From assembly GCA_964607765.1 (NCBI GenBank), contig CAZSNT010000016.1, forward strand, positions 1 to 64,000: a stretch of 64,000 nt of DNA, written 5' to 3'. The stretch comes from CAZSNT01 sp964607765 (GTDB taxonomy: Bacteria; Verrucomicrobiota; Lentisphaeria; Oligosphaerales; JABHEG01). Shown in pieces: positions 18,861-27,681 of the stretch. The position numbers and the translations under genes were made by a program. Under the pieces are notes generated by a model. It did not search any database. It was not told where the DNA came from and saw only the letters and a program-made list of their open reading frames with translations. The first letter of the stretch is position 1, and every line of letters starts with the position of its first letter.

Positions 18861-19421
18861 ATGATGAGACGTGTTTCTGGTGTCTGCGCGTACGCAGCGG
18901 CTGGCCTCCTGCTCGTTGCGCTGTCCGGCGCATGGGGATGCAGGAGTCTGTCGGGGCGGGTGACGTCGCCCTTGGCGGACGTGGTGCAGGACGCCCTGGG
19001 CGACTTGCCCGGTGTCAGCCATGACCATGTCGAGGTGTTCGAGGGCGAGCAGCTCTACGACTACATGAACGGTGCGGCTGTCACCTATCTGGAGCGCGAC
19101 TTTCGGCGCATGATCGCCTGTGACGTCTATGAGCAGTCTGTGCAGGCGAAAGTCGAGCTCTTCGAGATGGGGGCGGCACAGAGCGCCGGCGCTGTTTTTT
19201 CCGAGCTGAGCTCTGCCGGCGGTGAGCCCCTGGCTGTTGGTGAGGGGGGGCGCTACTGGTCGGGCGGCGAGTCGGAAGGCGTTTTCCTGCGGGGCGCGTT
19301 TATCGTCCGGATTCTTGTCTACGCCGAGGAGGCCACCACTGCCGCTGCACTGACGAAAAAGGTGGCTGCGGCTCTCGATCGAGGCGTGGGGTTGTACGTG
19401 AGTGGTGCCGCGGCGAAGTGA
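18861..19421 (+). CDS. Small exported lipoprotein-like protein (DUF6599-like)
   Basis: A 186-residue protein. The ATG at 18861 is preceded by GGAG. The N-terminus MMRRVSGVCAYAAAGLLLVALSGAWGC looks like a lipoprotein signal, although the lipobox (AWGC) is imperfect. The mature part contains VEVFEGEQLYDYMNGAAVTY, which resembles the 'NGGAELYL' signature of DUF6599 proteins; the assignment is by eye. No enzymatic motif is visible. It probably acts with the DUF362 protein encoded immediately upstream. Confidence 0.7.
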   Translation: MMRRVSGVCAYAAAGLLLVALSGAWGCRSLSGRVTSPLADVVQDALGDLPGVSHDHVEVFEGEQLYDYMNGAAVTYLERDFRRMIACDVYEQSVQAKVELFEMGAAQSAGAVFSELSSAGGEPLAVGEGGRYWSGGESEGVFLRGAFIVRILVYAEEATTAAALTKKVAAALDRGVGLYVSGAAAK

Positions 19422-19554
19422 ACGGCATCAGCCTGGCCCGTCCCATCTCGCCGTCGCTCCCGTTGCCATTTGATACGCTCGCCGAAGCTTCGCTCCCACT
19501 GCCGCTTGAGAGCGGAACTCAGGCAGTCGAGCTTCAGCAGGGCGAGGAAAGAAG

Positions 19555-20865
19555 ATGTTGCATATCCATAGCTCCTTGTCCATTCGTGCGTTCATTTCCA
19601 CCGTAGCGGCGTTTCTGGTTGTGGCCTCGGGCGTGCGTGCTGACTGGCCCGAGTTCCGGGGCCCGACCCGCGACGGCCACGTTCCTGCCGCTGTGGCGTC
19701 CGCAGCCACATTCCCACTCGAATGGAGCGAGGCGTCAGGTGTTGTCTGGAAGACATCGGTTCCGCACCGTGGCTGGTCGACGCCGGTCATGCTTGACGGG
19801 CGCCTGTGGTTGACGACGGCCACCCGCGACGGCCGTGACCTGTTCGTGCTCTGTGTGGATGGGCAGTCGGGTGAGATCCTGCGCAACATCAAGCTGCTGC
19901 ACGTGGCCGATCCGGAGCCTCTGGGGAATGGGGTCAACAGCTACGCATCGCCGTCCCCTGTGGCAGGGGCGGGGCGGGTCTACGTGCATTTCGGCAGCTA
20001 CGGCACAGCCTGCCTGGAGGCGGCGACCGCTGATGTGGTGTGGCTTCGTCGCGACCTGCCTTGCCGTCACTATCGAGGGCCCGGTTCCTCGCTGGTGCTG
20101 TGGCGGGACACGGTCATTGTGACCATGGACGGCGTCGACGTGCAGTATATGGCGGCGCTGGACAAAGCGACGGGTGCTACCGTGTGGCGTACCGACCGGA
20201 CAGCAACCTGGAACGACTTGGGGCCCGATGGGAAGCCGAAGCGCGAAGGTGATTTCCGCAAAGCTTACAGCACGCCTGTTCTGGCAGAGATTGGCGGCTC
20301 TGTGCAGATTCTGAGCACAGGGGCGAAGGCCGTCTATGGCTACGACGCGCGCAGCGGTCACGAGCTGTGGAAGGTTGGGATTGCCGGCTTTTCAGCCGCT
20401 CCCCGGCCGCTGTTCCATGCCGGGTTGGCCCTGTTCTGCACGGGATTCGGCCGGACGGAGTTGCTGGCTGTTCGTCCCGGGACCGCCCCGCGTGCGTCAG
20501 CTGCATCGGTGGTCTGGCGCACGGCTGAGCATGTTCCGAAGACCACATCCTCCATCGCGACCGGCGGGTTGCTGTTTACGGTCAGCGATCGAGGCGTGGT
20601 CAGCTGCATGCAGATCGCCGACGGCGTCCGGGTCTGGCAGGAGCGGCTCGGTGGCAACTACGCTGCGTCACCACTGCTCGCGGGTGATCGGCTCTATCTT
20701 TGCAGCGCACAGGGAAAGAGCGTGGTCATGCGTGCCGGTCGCGCGGCCGAGATTCTGGCCACGAACAGGCTGGACGACGGTTGTATGGCGTCGCCGGTGG
20801 CTGCCGACGGCGCTCTGTTCCTGCGCACCAAGACTCACCTTTACCGTCTGGAAGCGGTGCAGTAG
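19555..20865 (+). CDS. PQQ-like beta-propeller repeat protein
   Basis: A 436-residue exported protein with a signal peptide ending near SGVRAD; the ATG follows GAGGAAAG. It opens with the WPEFRGPTRDG motif typical of planctomycete outer-membrane-biogenesis/PQQ-propeller proteins. Blades follow with the pattern GRLW...DGQSGEILR, AALDKATGATVWRT, GYDARSGHELWKV, VSCMQIADGVRVWQERL and ASPVAADGALFLRT. No full set of PQQ ligands or disulfide typical of quinoprotein dehydrogenases was seen, so a structural or binding role is as likely as an enzymatic one. It follows the lipoprotein-like gene by 133 bp. Confidence 0.88.
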   Translation: MLHIHSSLSIRAFISTVAAFLVVASGVRADWPEFRGPTRDGHVPAAVASAATFPLEWSEASGVVWKTSVPHRGWSTPVMLDGRLWLTTATRDGRDLFVLCVDGQSGEILRNIKLLHVADPEPLGNGVNSYASPSPVAGAGRVYVHFGSYGTACLEAATADVVWLRRDLPCRHYRGPGSSLVLWRDTVIVTMDGVDVQYMAALDKATGATVWRTDRTATWNDLGPDGKPKREGDFRKAYSTPVLAEIGGSVQILSTGAKAVYGYDARSGHELWKVGIAGFSAAPRPLFHAGLALFCTGFGRTELLAVRPGTAPRASAASVVWRTAEHVPKTTSSIATGGLLFTVSDRGVVSCMQIADGVRVWQERLGGNYAASPLLAGDRLYLCSAQGKSVVMRAGRAAEILATNRLDDGCMASPVAADGALFLRTKTHLYRLEAVQ

Positions 20866-20916
20866 CCGGGGCGGGCGTGTCCCGGCGGATCCCGCGGCCT
20901 GTCTCTGCTGCGTTCT

Positions 20917-22353
20917 TCAGCGACTGCTGCTGCTTGTGAACAGGCCACGGCCCAAGCGCCGGCGTTTCCGGTTCGGCCGAGGCCGGCCTTTCGGTTGCGC
21001 GCGGCTGTCCGCGCTTCTGCCGTGACTGCTCAGCACGACCTGCTTCGGTCCCGTTTCCATCGTCGGGACGCCGCGTCCGCTGCTCGGCATGTCGTCGCCC
21101 CGTGATCTCTGACTTGATCGGCGCTTTGCAGAGCCCGTCCTGTCCTGTGCTGTGGCCCGCGCCCGGCCGGGCCTCGACCTGCCTTGCTGCCGGCGGGGGT
21201 TCGCCGGCCGGGAGTTGTGGCTGGGCGCCGGCGCATCGTAGTCGAATCCGGGCACGGTGCGGTATTCGCTCTCGGCTTTCAGCAAGCGTTCGATTGCGCG
21301 TACCATACTTCGGTCATCACGAGTGACGAGGGTCAATGCGTCGCCGCTGCGCGCTGCCCGGCCCGTGCGGCCGATCCGATGTGTGTAGGCCGTGACGGTG
21401 TCGGGCATGTCGTAGTTGATGACATGCGAGATAGTGGACACGTCGATGCCACGCGCCGCGATGTCCGTGGCGACCAGGATCTGGTGTTCGCCGCTACGGA
21501 ACCCATTCATGGCTGCTCGCCGTCGGTTTTGCGACAGGTTGCCTTGCAGCGACGCCGCTTTGAACCCGGCCTTTTTCAGTTGCTCGCCGACGCGTTTAGC
21601 GCGGTGTTTTGTACGTGTGAAGACGAGCACCGACTCGGTGTCGCCGGTGCCGAGCAGTTCCATCAGCAGCTTCGTCTTCAGGTGTTTCTCGACCGGATAG
21701 AGCGCGTGGGAGACTGTGGCGACCGGCTCGCGTCGCCCGACCTCCACCGTGAACGGTTCTGTCAGGATCTCTTCAGCCAGATGCCGGATGTCCTGCGGCA
21801 TAGTAGCAGAGAAAAGCAGGCTCTGGCGCTGGTGCGGCAGGTAGGTGATGATCTCGCGGATGATCGGCAGGAATCCCATGTCGAACATCTGGTCCGCCTC
21901 GTCGAGGACGAGGACCTGGAGTCCACGCAGGTCGACTGTGCGGCGGTTAATGTGATCGAGAAGGCGGCCGGGACAGGCGATGGCCACATCCACGCCGGCG
22001 CGCAGCTTCTGTATCTGCGGCTTGATCGGGACGCCGCCGTACAGCGTGACACCTTTCAACCCCGTGCGGCGTCCGAGATCGGCGAAGTCGGTGTTGATTT
22101 GTTCGGCGAGTTCACGGGTTGGCGCGATAACCAAAGCGCGAAGATCGCCGCGGCGCCCCTGCATGAGTTGGTGCAGGATCGGCAGCGCAAAGGCGGCGGT
22201 CTTCCCGGTACCCGTTTGAGCGAGGCCCATGACGTCGCGACCTTCGGCGACTGCGGGGATTGCCTGTGTCTGGATGGGCGTCGGCTCGGTGTAGCCCAGG
22301 GCTTTCACGTTGGCGTTCAGAGTTGGGTGCAATTGGAAGGAATCGAAACTCAT
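20917..22353 (-). CDS. DEAD-box ATP-dependent RNA helicase, RhlE-like
   Basis: A 478-residue cytoplasmic RNA helicase; the ATG at 22353 follows AGGAGAA. Motifs in order: Q motif (YTEPTPIQTQAIP), I (AQTGTGKT), Ia (PTRELAEQ), II (VLDEADQM), III (FSATMP), IV (VLVFTRTKHRA), V (VATDIAARGIDV), VI (YTHRIGRTGRA). The C-terminal ~100 residues are basic and Arg/Gly/Ser/Pro-rich, as in RhlE/CsdA-type helicases that act in ribosome assembly and cold adaptation. A strong promoter candidate lies about 370 nt upstream, so the mRNA would carry a long leader, a known feature of cold-regulated helicase genes. Confidence 0.95.
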   Translation of the reverse strand: MSFDSFQLHPTLNANVKALGYTEPTPIQTQAIPAVAEGRDVMGLAQTGTGKTAAFALPILHQLMQGRRGDLRALVIAPTRELAEQINTDFADLGRRTGLKGVTLYGGVPIKPQIQKLRAGVDVAIACPGRLLDHINRRTVDLRGLQVLVLDEADQMFDMGFLPIIREIITYLPHQRQSLLFSATMPQDIRHLAEEILTEPFTVEVGRREPVATVSHALYPVEKHLKTKLLMELLGTGDTESVLVFTRTKHRAKRVGEQLKKAGFKAASLQGNLSQNRRRAAMNGFRSGEHQILVATDIAARGIDVSTISHVINYDMPDTVTAYTHRIGRTGRAARSGDALTLVTRDDRSMVRAIERLLKAESEYRTVPGFDYDAPAPSHNSRPANPRRQQGRSRPGRARATAQDRTGSAKRRSSQRSRGDDMPSSGRGVPTMETGPKQVVLSSHGRSADSRAQPKGRPRPNRKRRRLGRGLFTSSSSR

Positions 22354-22780
22354 TCGTTCTCCTGGTACGCCGCTGTGGTGTGGGCGTACGCTCTGCCATC
22401 AATCGAGGAACCCGTCGGCACTGGCACTAGTGGTGCGGAGGGGGGAGACCCATACACTGTCATTGTCGCAGCCGGGGTTGAGTTCCCGTTCGGCAGCGAC
22501 CAGACAGCGGCCAGTGACGGCTACGGGCTGCCTTGGTGGCAGCGGATGTCCCGATAACGGCGGGAGATCGGCAGCTCCCTGCGACGCTCTGTGCGTGTCG
22601 GCGTGTCGGTCAACGACACGTGCAGCAGGGATTTGGGATCGAGAATGGCAGAAAGGCAGGCGTGGGATACGCGATGCCGATAGGCAATTGTCGATTACGC
22701 AATGGCTTCGTGTCTCGTAAAGGGCCTTACTATAGCACGGGAGCCGAGGCTTTCAATGTGACCGCGTGAACCGACCCGTG
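22354..22780 (-). other. Long untranslated leader/intergenic region of the helicase gene
   Basis: There are 427 bp without a gene between the polyferredoxin and helicase genes. It contains the candidate promoter at 22729-22756, with an inferred transcript start near 22722, leaving about 370 nt of leader. No ORF with a convincing ribosome site was found. Post-transcriptional (cold or autoregulatory) control is possible but not shown. Confidence 0.5.
22729..22756 (-). promoter_or_regulatory. Sigma-70-type promoter for the DEAD-box helicase
   Basis: On the minus strand TTGAAA (-35, 22751-22756) and TATAGT (-10, 22729-22734) are separated by 16 bp. Five of six bases match consensus in each hexamer. 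It is the best promoter match noticed in the window. Confidence 0.6.
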
Positions 22781-24076
22781 TTACGGGAACGGCACGTCTT
22801 CGGGGGTGAGGGGGATATCTGCCGCGTCCGGCGGCGGCGGGGGGGGCGGAACCGGCTGGGGCTTCTTCAGCTTGAACTCACGTGCCGTTCCCTGCCGGGC
22901 GATCGGTCGCACGCGAATCGCTCGTCCGCTCGTTTCGGCCGGACAGTTCGCCTGGCAGACACCGCATCCCCGGCAGATCTCGGCATCAATGAGGGGGCGG
23001 GGTACGCCTTTCGCCGATTCGTCCGTCCTGATTGCGTGGTAGGGGCAATACTCGTCACAGACCATGCAGTATTCGTTCTCGGCCCATGCAAGGCACTCGC
23101 CCCGTATGATCTCAGCTGTGCCGATCTTGCGGAGTCGCTTCTGTTCGGGGGTCAGGGGGCTGATGGCGCCGGCGGGGCAGACTTGCGTGCATGCGTTACA
23201 GAACTCTTCACAGTAGGAGCGGCGTGTGTCCAGTTCCGGGTGGAAAGCCTGGCCGAGGCTGCGTCCGAAGGGGAGTTTGACTGTCAGCACGCGGGTGGGG
23301 CAGGCGTTGACGCACGCGTAGCAGCGCGAGCAGAGGCTTGCGAACTCCGCAGGTGTGTCAGCGCCCGGCGGCAGGATTGGCGGCTGCGTTCTACGAAAAC
23401 CGGGGGCAACGCCGAGCCATCGTGCGAGCACGCTCAGAGGCAGGCCTACGGCGAGTCCCGTGAGCAGTTCACGCCGTGTGGCTGGGTCGCGGATTCTCCG
23501 CTGACTGGTCTTGATTCGGAGCAAGTCGAAGAAATACCCGAGTGGGCAGAAGTGCGTACACCAGATAAGCGGCTGGAACACGCTGAGCAGCAGGAACAGC
23601 GGCAGCAGCAGTCCGGGCACGAGCGTGGCAATGCCGTGCCAGCCGCGAAGCATGGGCGTGAGTCGGTTCAGCGACGACAAGGGGTCCAAGGCAATCAGGA
23701 ACGGCAGTCCGGCGACTCCGCCAAAGACGATCGTCCAGAACACGATTCCGTTCACGCGCCGCTTCAGGAGCGGCTTCTTCACCGAGGCCAGAGAGGCACA
23801 GGAATGCAGGCTGCCGGCAGGGCAGATCCAGCGGCAGAAAAGGCGCCCCCGGGTCAGGCCGAGGCACAGGACGGCGAGGGCCGGCAGGCCCCAGAACAGT
23901 CCGGCATACCAGGATCGCGACGCAACTGTGTCCACGACCAGCAGCAGGGGGCTGAGTCCGGGCATAACACGTTTGAGGACGTCAGGCAGCGGTCCACCGA
24001 AGGCGAACAGGACTGCAGCGACGAAACAGAGCAGGCGTACGAATACGCGGAGAGCCTTAACGGATTTGAGCTTCAT
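22781..24076 (-). CDS. NapH-like membrane polyferredoxin
   Basis: A 431-residue integral membrane iron-sulfur protein. About four membrane segments (residues ~12-30, 56-75, 108-130, 147-171) carry two cytoplasmic CxxxCP motifs (CRWICPAG and CTHFCPLGY), as in NapH. The C-terminal half has ferredoxin-type clusters: CSRCYACVNACP, CNACTQVCP, CMVCDEYCP and CRGCGVCQANCP. The C-terminus is a proline-rich tail with a seven-proline run encoded across an 8-C homopolymer (22839-22846). The family passes electrons from the quinone pool or cytoplasm to redox proteins. Its start lies one base past the stop of the DUF362 gene, so the two are tightly coupled. Confidence 0.9.
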   Translation of the reverse strand: MKLKSVKALRVFVRLLCFVAAVLFAFGGPLPDVLKRVMPGLSPLLLVVDTVASRSWYAGLFWGLPALAVLCLGLTRGRLFCRWICPAGSLHSCASLASVKKPLLKRRVNGIVFWTIVFGGVAGLPFLIALDPLSSLNRLTPMLRGWHGIATLVPGLLLPLFLLLSVFQPLIWCTHFCPLGYFFDLLRIKTSQRRIRDPATRRELLTGLAVGLPLSVLARWLGVAPGFRRTQPPILPPGADTPAEFASLCSRCYACVNACPTRVLTVKLPFGRSLGQAFHPELDTRRSYCEEFCNACTQVCPAGAISPLTPEQKRLRKIGTAEIIRGECLAWAENEYCMVCDEYCPYHAIRTDESAKGVPRPLIDAEICRGCGVCQANCPAETSGRAIRVRPIARQGTAREFKLKKPQPVPPPPPPPDAADIPLTPEDVPFP

Positions 24077-24077
24077 A

Positions 24078-25022
24078 TCACGCCGAGACTTTGATCTCAG
24101 TTATCTTCATACTTTGCAGGTCCGTAACTCCCAATCCCATCTGCTTGGCCATCGTCAGATACTGGATGTCCTCAGGCTTCCGGTCAAAAAGCCTGGTAGC
24201 ATAGGCGTCCGCGGCTATCTGATCCCTGGACACGATGAGCAGGTTCGGGTTGGGCCTCTTGAGGAACTCCAGGCTGCCGCCTTGCGGCCCGCGCTGCAGC
24301 ATGACACGCGTCGCATCGATGATGGTCCATGCCGGTCTGATCAGGGTGTTGATGTCAGCGATGCACTCGTGCAGGCCGTCACGGTGCCAGGAGCGTCGGT
24401 CCTCGACGGCACCCATCCAGTTCTTCATCGCCATGGTCAGTGTGGCTGCCTGATGGTGCTTGGCTACGGGCATGTTAACCACAGCGTCGGCTTCGAGGAA
24501 ATGCTTGGTTACCTTCGCCCGGGTCAGAACTTTGCCCTGCGGCAGCTTCACGTCGACAAAATACTTCGTCTTTTTCTTCATATCGATCATCTTGCCGCCG
24601 GCTTTCTTCACCGCGTCCTGGATGCCGCTTCGGGTGAAAGCCTGCTCGGCGCGGTTGCACGGGTGCTCAGGCACGTCAATGGTCCGCACGCCGGCCTCTT
24701 TGACGCCCTTTATGAACGCGGAGACGAGCTCCGGGTGCGTGTTGGCGCCCATTTCCGGGGAGCGGGACCACGCCGCATTGACCTTCAGTGCCAGTGATTT
24801 GACGTTTCGACCGAGGCCCCCATTGGCGTCGATGATCCTCAAACACTCCTGCATCAGCTTCTGCTTGTTGGTGCCGTGCAGGACCCAGACGTTGGCCGCG
24901 GCCTCTTCTGCACGCAGGCACGGCGACACAGGGAGAAGTAGTGCACCCCCGCCCGCGACGGCGACTTTGATGAAGTCCCGGCGCCCGACTCCGGGTTCGA
25001 TGGCGTGTTCTCCGTTTCTCAT
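24078..25022 (-). CDS. DUF362 domain protein with Tat signal, paired with polyferredoxin
   Basis: A 314-residue protein with a twin-arginine leader (GVGRRDFIKVAVAGGGALLLP). DUF362 features include SLALKVNAAWSRSPEMGANT, ELVSAFIKGVKEAGVRTIDV and ADAVVNMPVAKHHQAATLTM. It is only distantly related to the protein at 17750-18841. The stop is separated by one base from the start of the membrane polyferredoxin gene, suggesting an electron-transfer unit in which the exported DUF362 protein works with the membrane ferredoxin. The reaction is unknown. Confidence 0.9.
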   Translation of the reverse strand: MRNGEHAIEPGVGRRDFIKVAVAGGGALLLPVSPCLRAEEAAANVWVLHGTNKQKLMQECLRIIDANGGLGRNVKSLALKVNAAWSRSPEMGANTHPELVSAFIKGVKEAGVRTIDVPEHPCNRAEQAFTRSGIQDAVKKAGGKMIDMKKKTKYFVDVKLPQGKVLTRAKVTKHFLEADAVVNMPVAKHHQAATLTMAMKNWMGAVEDRRSWHRDGLHECIADINTLIRPAWTIIDATRVMLQRGPQGGSLEFLKRPNPNLLIVSRDQIAADAYATRLFDRKPEDIQYLTMAKQMGLGVTDLQSMKITEIKVSA

Positions 25023-25064
25023 CGTTCGCCTCCGCGCTGTCCTGTATCCAAGCGATTCTGCTGC

Positions 25065-25098
25065 AGTATACCCAAGCAGCAGGAAGCCGACCTGTCAA
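25065..25098 (-). promoter_or_regulatory. Possible promoter of the DUF362-polyferredoxin pair
   Basis: On the minus strand TTGACA (25093-25098) and TATACT (25065-25070) are excellent hexamers but are separated by 22 bp, longer than the usual 16-18. Either the -10 works with another -35 or the match is accidental. Confidence 0.3.
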
Positions 25099-25123
25099 CC
25101 CGGCCGGGCAACAAGGCATGAAG

Positions 25124-27556
25124 TTACGGTGCCGGTTCACCGTTGGTTTCCATGCGCTCCTGCTCCAGCGCCCAGATGACCAATGGGCGCAGGTTGAGTA
25201 TGGCACGGAAGCGTCCGTCACGTGTCCATGCCGCCGGCGTACGGAACCACAGCCCGAACTCTCGATACACGACGTCGTGGACTGCCTGCAGCACACCGAA
25301 GGCTTCCTCGCGCAAGCCGGCGTCCAGCAACTGGCAGGCGAAGGAGATGTTGAGGCCGGACAGGACTTCAGATATCTGGCATCCCTGAGTCCGGAACGAG
25401 CTCAGCTCGCCTTCGGCCTTGGCTGGCGCCCAACCGGTGATGTTGGCACCCCCCAATCGGCCGCCGTCAACACTTGCGACATTTGTCTGGTACGTGTTGG
25501 CCAGATGCTCCCGGTAGTGCTCTTCCGGGACGAGGTCGCGGAGTCCGCACAGGCGCCCGTACCAGATGCCGAACAGCGCGTCGATGAACAGTGCGTCCGG
25601 GCTTTCCCCGTCTGTGTCGAAGCGGTAACGCGTCCCGGTCCAAAGTCGATCCGTGAAAGCACTCCGAGCGTTTTCGGCACGTGGCGCCCACGTGTCGAGA
25701 AAGTCAGTGTCGCTCAACCGTTCAGCCAATTTGGCTGCCGCATTGATGGCTGCCAGCCAAAGCCCGCCGCAGTAGCTGCTCGGCCCTTTCATAGGGATGT
25801 TGTCCATGGTCTGATCCGGCGTGCCGTCATTCTCGATCAGCCCGTCACCATCTTCGTCGAACCGTTCCAGGTAGGTCAGTGCGTGTTTTACAGCAGGCCA
25901 GCAGGTTGCGAGCAGGTCATCGTCCTCGAGCGCGACGACGTCGCGGTAGACGGCGAGTACAAACTGGCAATTCAGGTCTTTCCAGCGGTTGCTGTTCTGG
26001 TGCGTGTAGGAGTTGCACACGATGGGCGGATCCTCACACGGTTCGCCGAAATCGTGCGGTGCGGCGCCGGCTTCTTTCGACGGGAACAGCTCTCCGGTGT
26101 GCGGCGAGTTCCTGCAGTGTGCATCCTGGTGGCCGATGAACCGTGCAAAGCGCCTGATCACGTTCTTCTCGAGCTTGGGCCAGTGCTGCAGGAACAGGAA
26201 GGAGCCGTAGACCCAGAGGTCCAAGGTACAGTAGTAGGGGTAGTCAGGGCACTCGATGACTGCGAAGAACGGGTCTGTGCCAGGGGCATCGCGCGCACCG
26301 TCGGTCCAGACGGTAAGTCCGTCAACCGCCATGTATGCTTCGTTGAAGAGCATGGTGTAGTACCAGTCGGGGCCGCGTCTGTTCGCGATAACGGCCTGAT
26401 GCCAGGCGTCGATCCGGCGTGACCAGTCGCTCCACTCATGGAGCGCAGTTGTTGCGAGCTCCGTCGCATGCCGTCCTTTGCGTCCGACGAATCGTGTGTA
26501 ACGACGCCAATGTTCACGGCCGCTGCCGAACCGGATCACAGGCATGTCCCACGCCAGGCTGACAGGGGCGACAAGTGTCTCTCCCGGCGCGAGTCGGACA
26601 CTGACACACACGGCCGCCGCGACACTGCGCCGCGGCACGCAGCGTGGGGAGCTGTCGCTGCAATCCAGATGCCCGTTCTGTGTGAAGCTGCGCCACAGCT
26701 CGGCGCCGTCACGGGAAGGGACGAACGCGGTGTGGTACGACACGCGCCGGCGTTCGTCCGCCAAGGCAGCGATGGCAATCTGGCCATCGCCTTCGTGCAG
26801 GGCGATGTTCTGCCGATCGCGGCCGAGGGCAACCCCCACGGCCTGGGCGCCGGGGGCGGGCACGGCGTGTGAGAAGGGGCAGTTGACGTTGCCCCCGTTC
26901 TTGCCCGCCGGCTTGCCCTTGCCGAAGTCGTCGAACCACCCGACCATGTTGACAAAGGAGAACATCAGGGACACGTCCACGGGCCTGTCCGACGGGTTGC
27001 GCATGTGCCACGCGAACACGGCCACAGGATAACTGGTTTCGCGGTAGTTGTGTGGGAGCACGGGTGAGAACTGTTCGCACAGCAGTTCGACGGGCAGCTG
27101 TGTCGACGTCGGGTAATGGTACCATGCTTTGGGGAACAGGGCGTGGTAGGTCGCAGCCGAGGCATCGTAATCCCAGCCCCAGGCGGACAGTGCTTTGCCG
27201 GTCGTGGTCGATTCCGGGCGCTGGCGCGGGTAGCCGGGGTGCAATGCGAACGCGGTCGGCTCTTCCCCCTCCGGTTGCACGCGGACAGAGAACATATTGG
27301 CCGGTTCACAGAAATGCTTCAATGCACCGGCTTTCAGCGTCCAGCGTCCAAAGCTGCCGCGGTAGTTCCGCCCTATCCCTCCCGTGCCGAATCCGCCGAG
27401 AGGAAGACCTTGCCAATGCCCGCCATCCGCCAGGTTTGGGTAGACCGGGGTCGGGGTGACCTCCGGTTCGTCCAGAACACGCCACGTCCACGCTTGCTCA
27501 GGGATGTTTGGCCAGCTCATGTGTGCTTCCAGATGTTCGGGGTTCAAGCTCTTCAT
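25124..27556 (-). CDS. GH116-family glycosidase (beta-glucosidase/GBA2-like)
   Basis: An 810-residue protein related to GH116 (bacterial beta-glucosidases/xylosidases and GBA2). The N-terminal beta-sandwich contains GLPLGGFGTGGIGRNYRGSF. The (alpha/alpha)6 barrel carries the nucleophile motif LFNEAYMAVDG (Glu406 counted from the start at 27556) and the acid/base region NDGTPDQTMDNIPMKG, followed by SSYCGGLWLAA. No signal peptide, so probably cytoplasmic. The start at 27556 has no clear ribosome site; an internal ATG at 27520 (MSWPNIPEQ) follows GGAAG and may be the real start. The gene is divergent from the WbsX-like gene across 125 bp. Confidence 0.9.
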   Translation of the reverse strand: MKSLNPEHLEAHMSWPNIPEQAWTWRVLDEPEVTPTPVYPNLADGGHWQGLPLGGFGTGGIGRNYRGSFGRWTLKAGALKHFCEPANMFSVRVQPEGEEPTAFALHPGYPRQRPESTTTGKALSAWGWDYDASAATYHALFPKAWYHYPTSTQLPVELLCEQFSPVLPHNYRETSYPVAVFAWHMRNPSDRPVDVSLMFSFVNMVGWFDDFGKGKPAGKNGGNVNCPFSHAVPAPGAQAVGVALGRDRQNIALHEGDGQIAIAALADERRRVSYHTAFVPSRDGAELWRSFTQNGHLDCSDSSPRCVPRRSVAAAVCVSVRLAPGETLVAPVSLAWDMPVIRFGSGREHWRRYTRFVGRKGRHATELATTALHEWSDWSRRIDAWHQAVIANRRGPDWYYTMLFNEAYMAVDGLTVWTDGARDAPGTDPFFAVIECPDYPYYCTLDLWVYGSFLFLQHWPKLEKNVIRRFARFIGHQDAHCRNSPHTGELFPSKEAGAAPHDFGEPCEDPPIVCNSYTHQNSNRWKDLNCQFVLAVYRDVVALEDDDLLATCWPAVKHALTYLERFDEDGDGLIENDGTPDQTMDNIPMKGPSSYCGGLWLAAINAAAKLAERLSDTDFLDTWAPRAENARSAFTDRLWTGTRYRFDTDGESPDALFIDALFGIWYGRLCGLRDLVPEEHYREHLANTYQTNVASVDGGRLGGANITGWAPAKAEGELSSFRTQGCQISEVLSGLNISFACQLLDAGLREEAFGVLQAVHDVVYREFGLWFRTPAAWTRDGRFRAILNLRPLVIWALEQERMETNGEPAP

Positions 27557-27591
27557 AGGCTAACCGGGCGGAGGATTGTCGTCAAGGGCCT

Positions 27592-27623
27592 GCAAAAGCG
27601 GCTGTACACAGACTTGCTTTTGC
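27592..27623. promoter_or_regulatory. Inverted repeat in a divergent promoter region
   Basis: GCAAAAGC (27592-27599) and GCTTTTGC (27616-27623) form a perfect 8-bp inverted repeat with a 16-bp spacer, between the divergent GH116 and WbsX-like genes. It could be an operator or a weak hairpin. Confidence 0.35.
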
Positions 27624-27681
27624 GGTGTGCGCGGTGTTGACTACATGGACGGCATTGGCGGACAGCGAGGCGGACACGAGC

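Noticed and set aside
22839..22846. Run of eight G (C on the coding strand) as a phase-variation switch in the polyferredoxin gene
   Set aside because: It encodes a proline tail near the C-terminus, where slippage would barely affect the protein; no evidence of variation is available.
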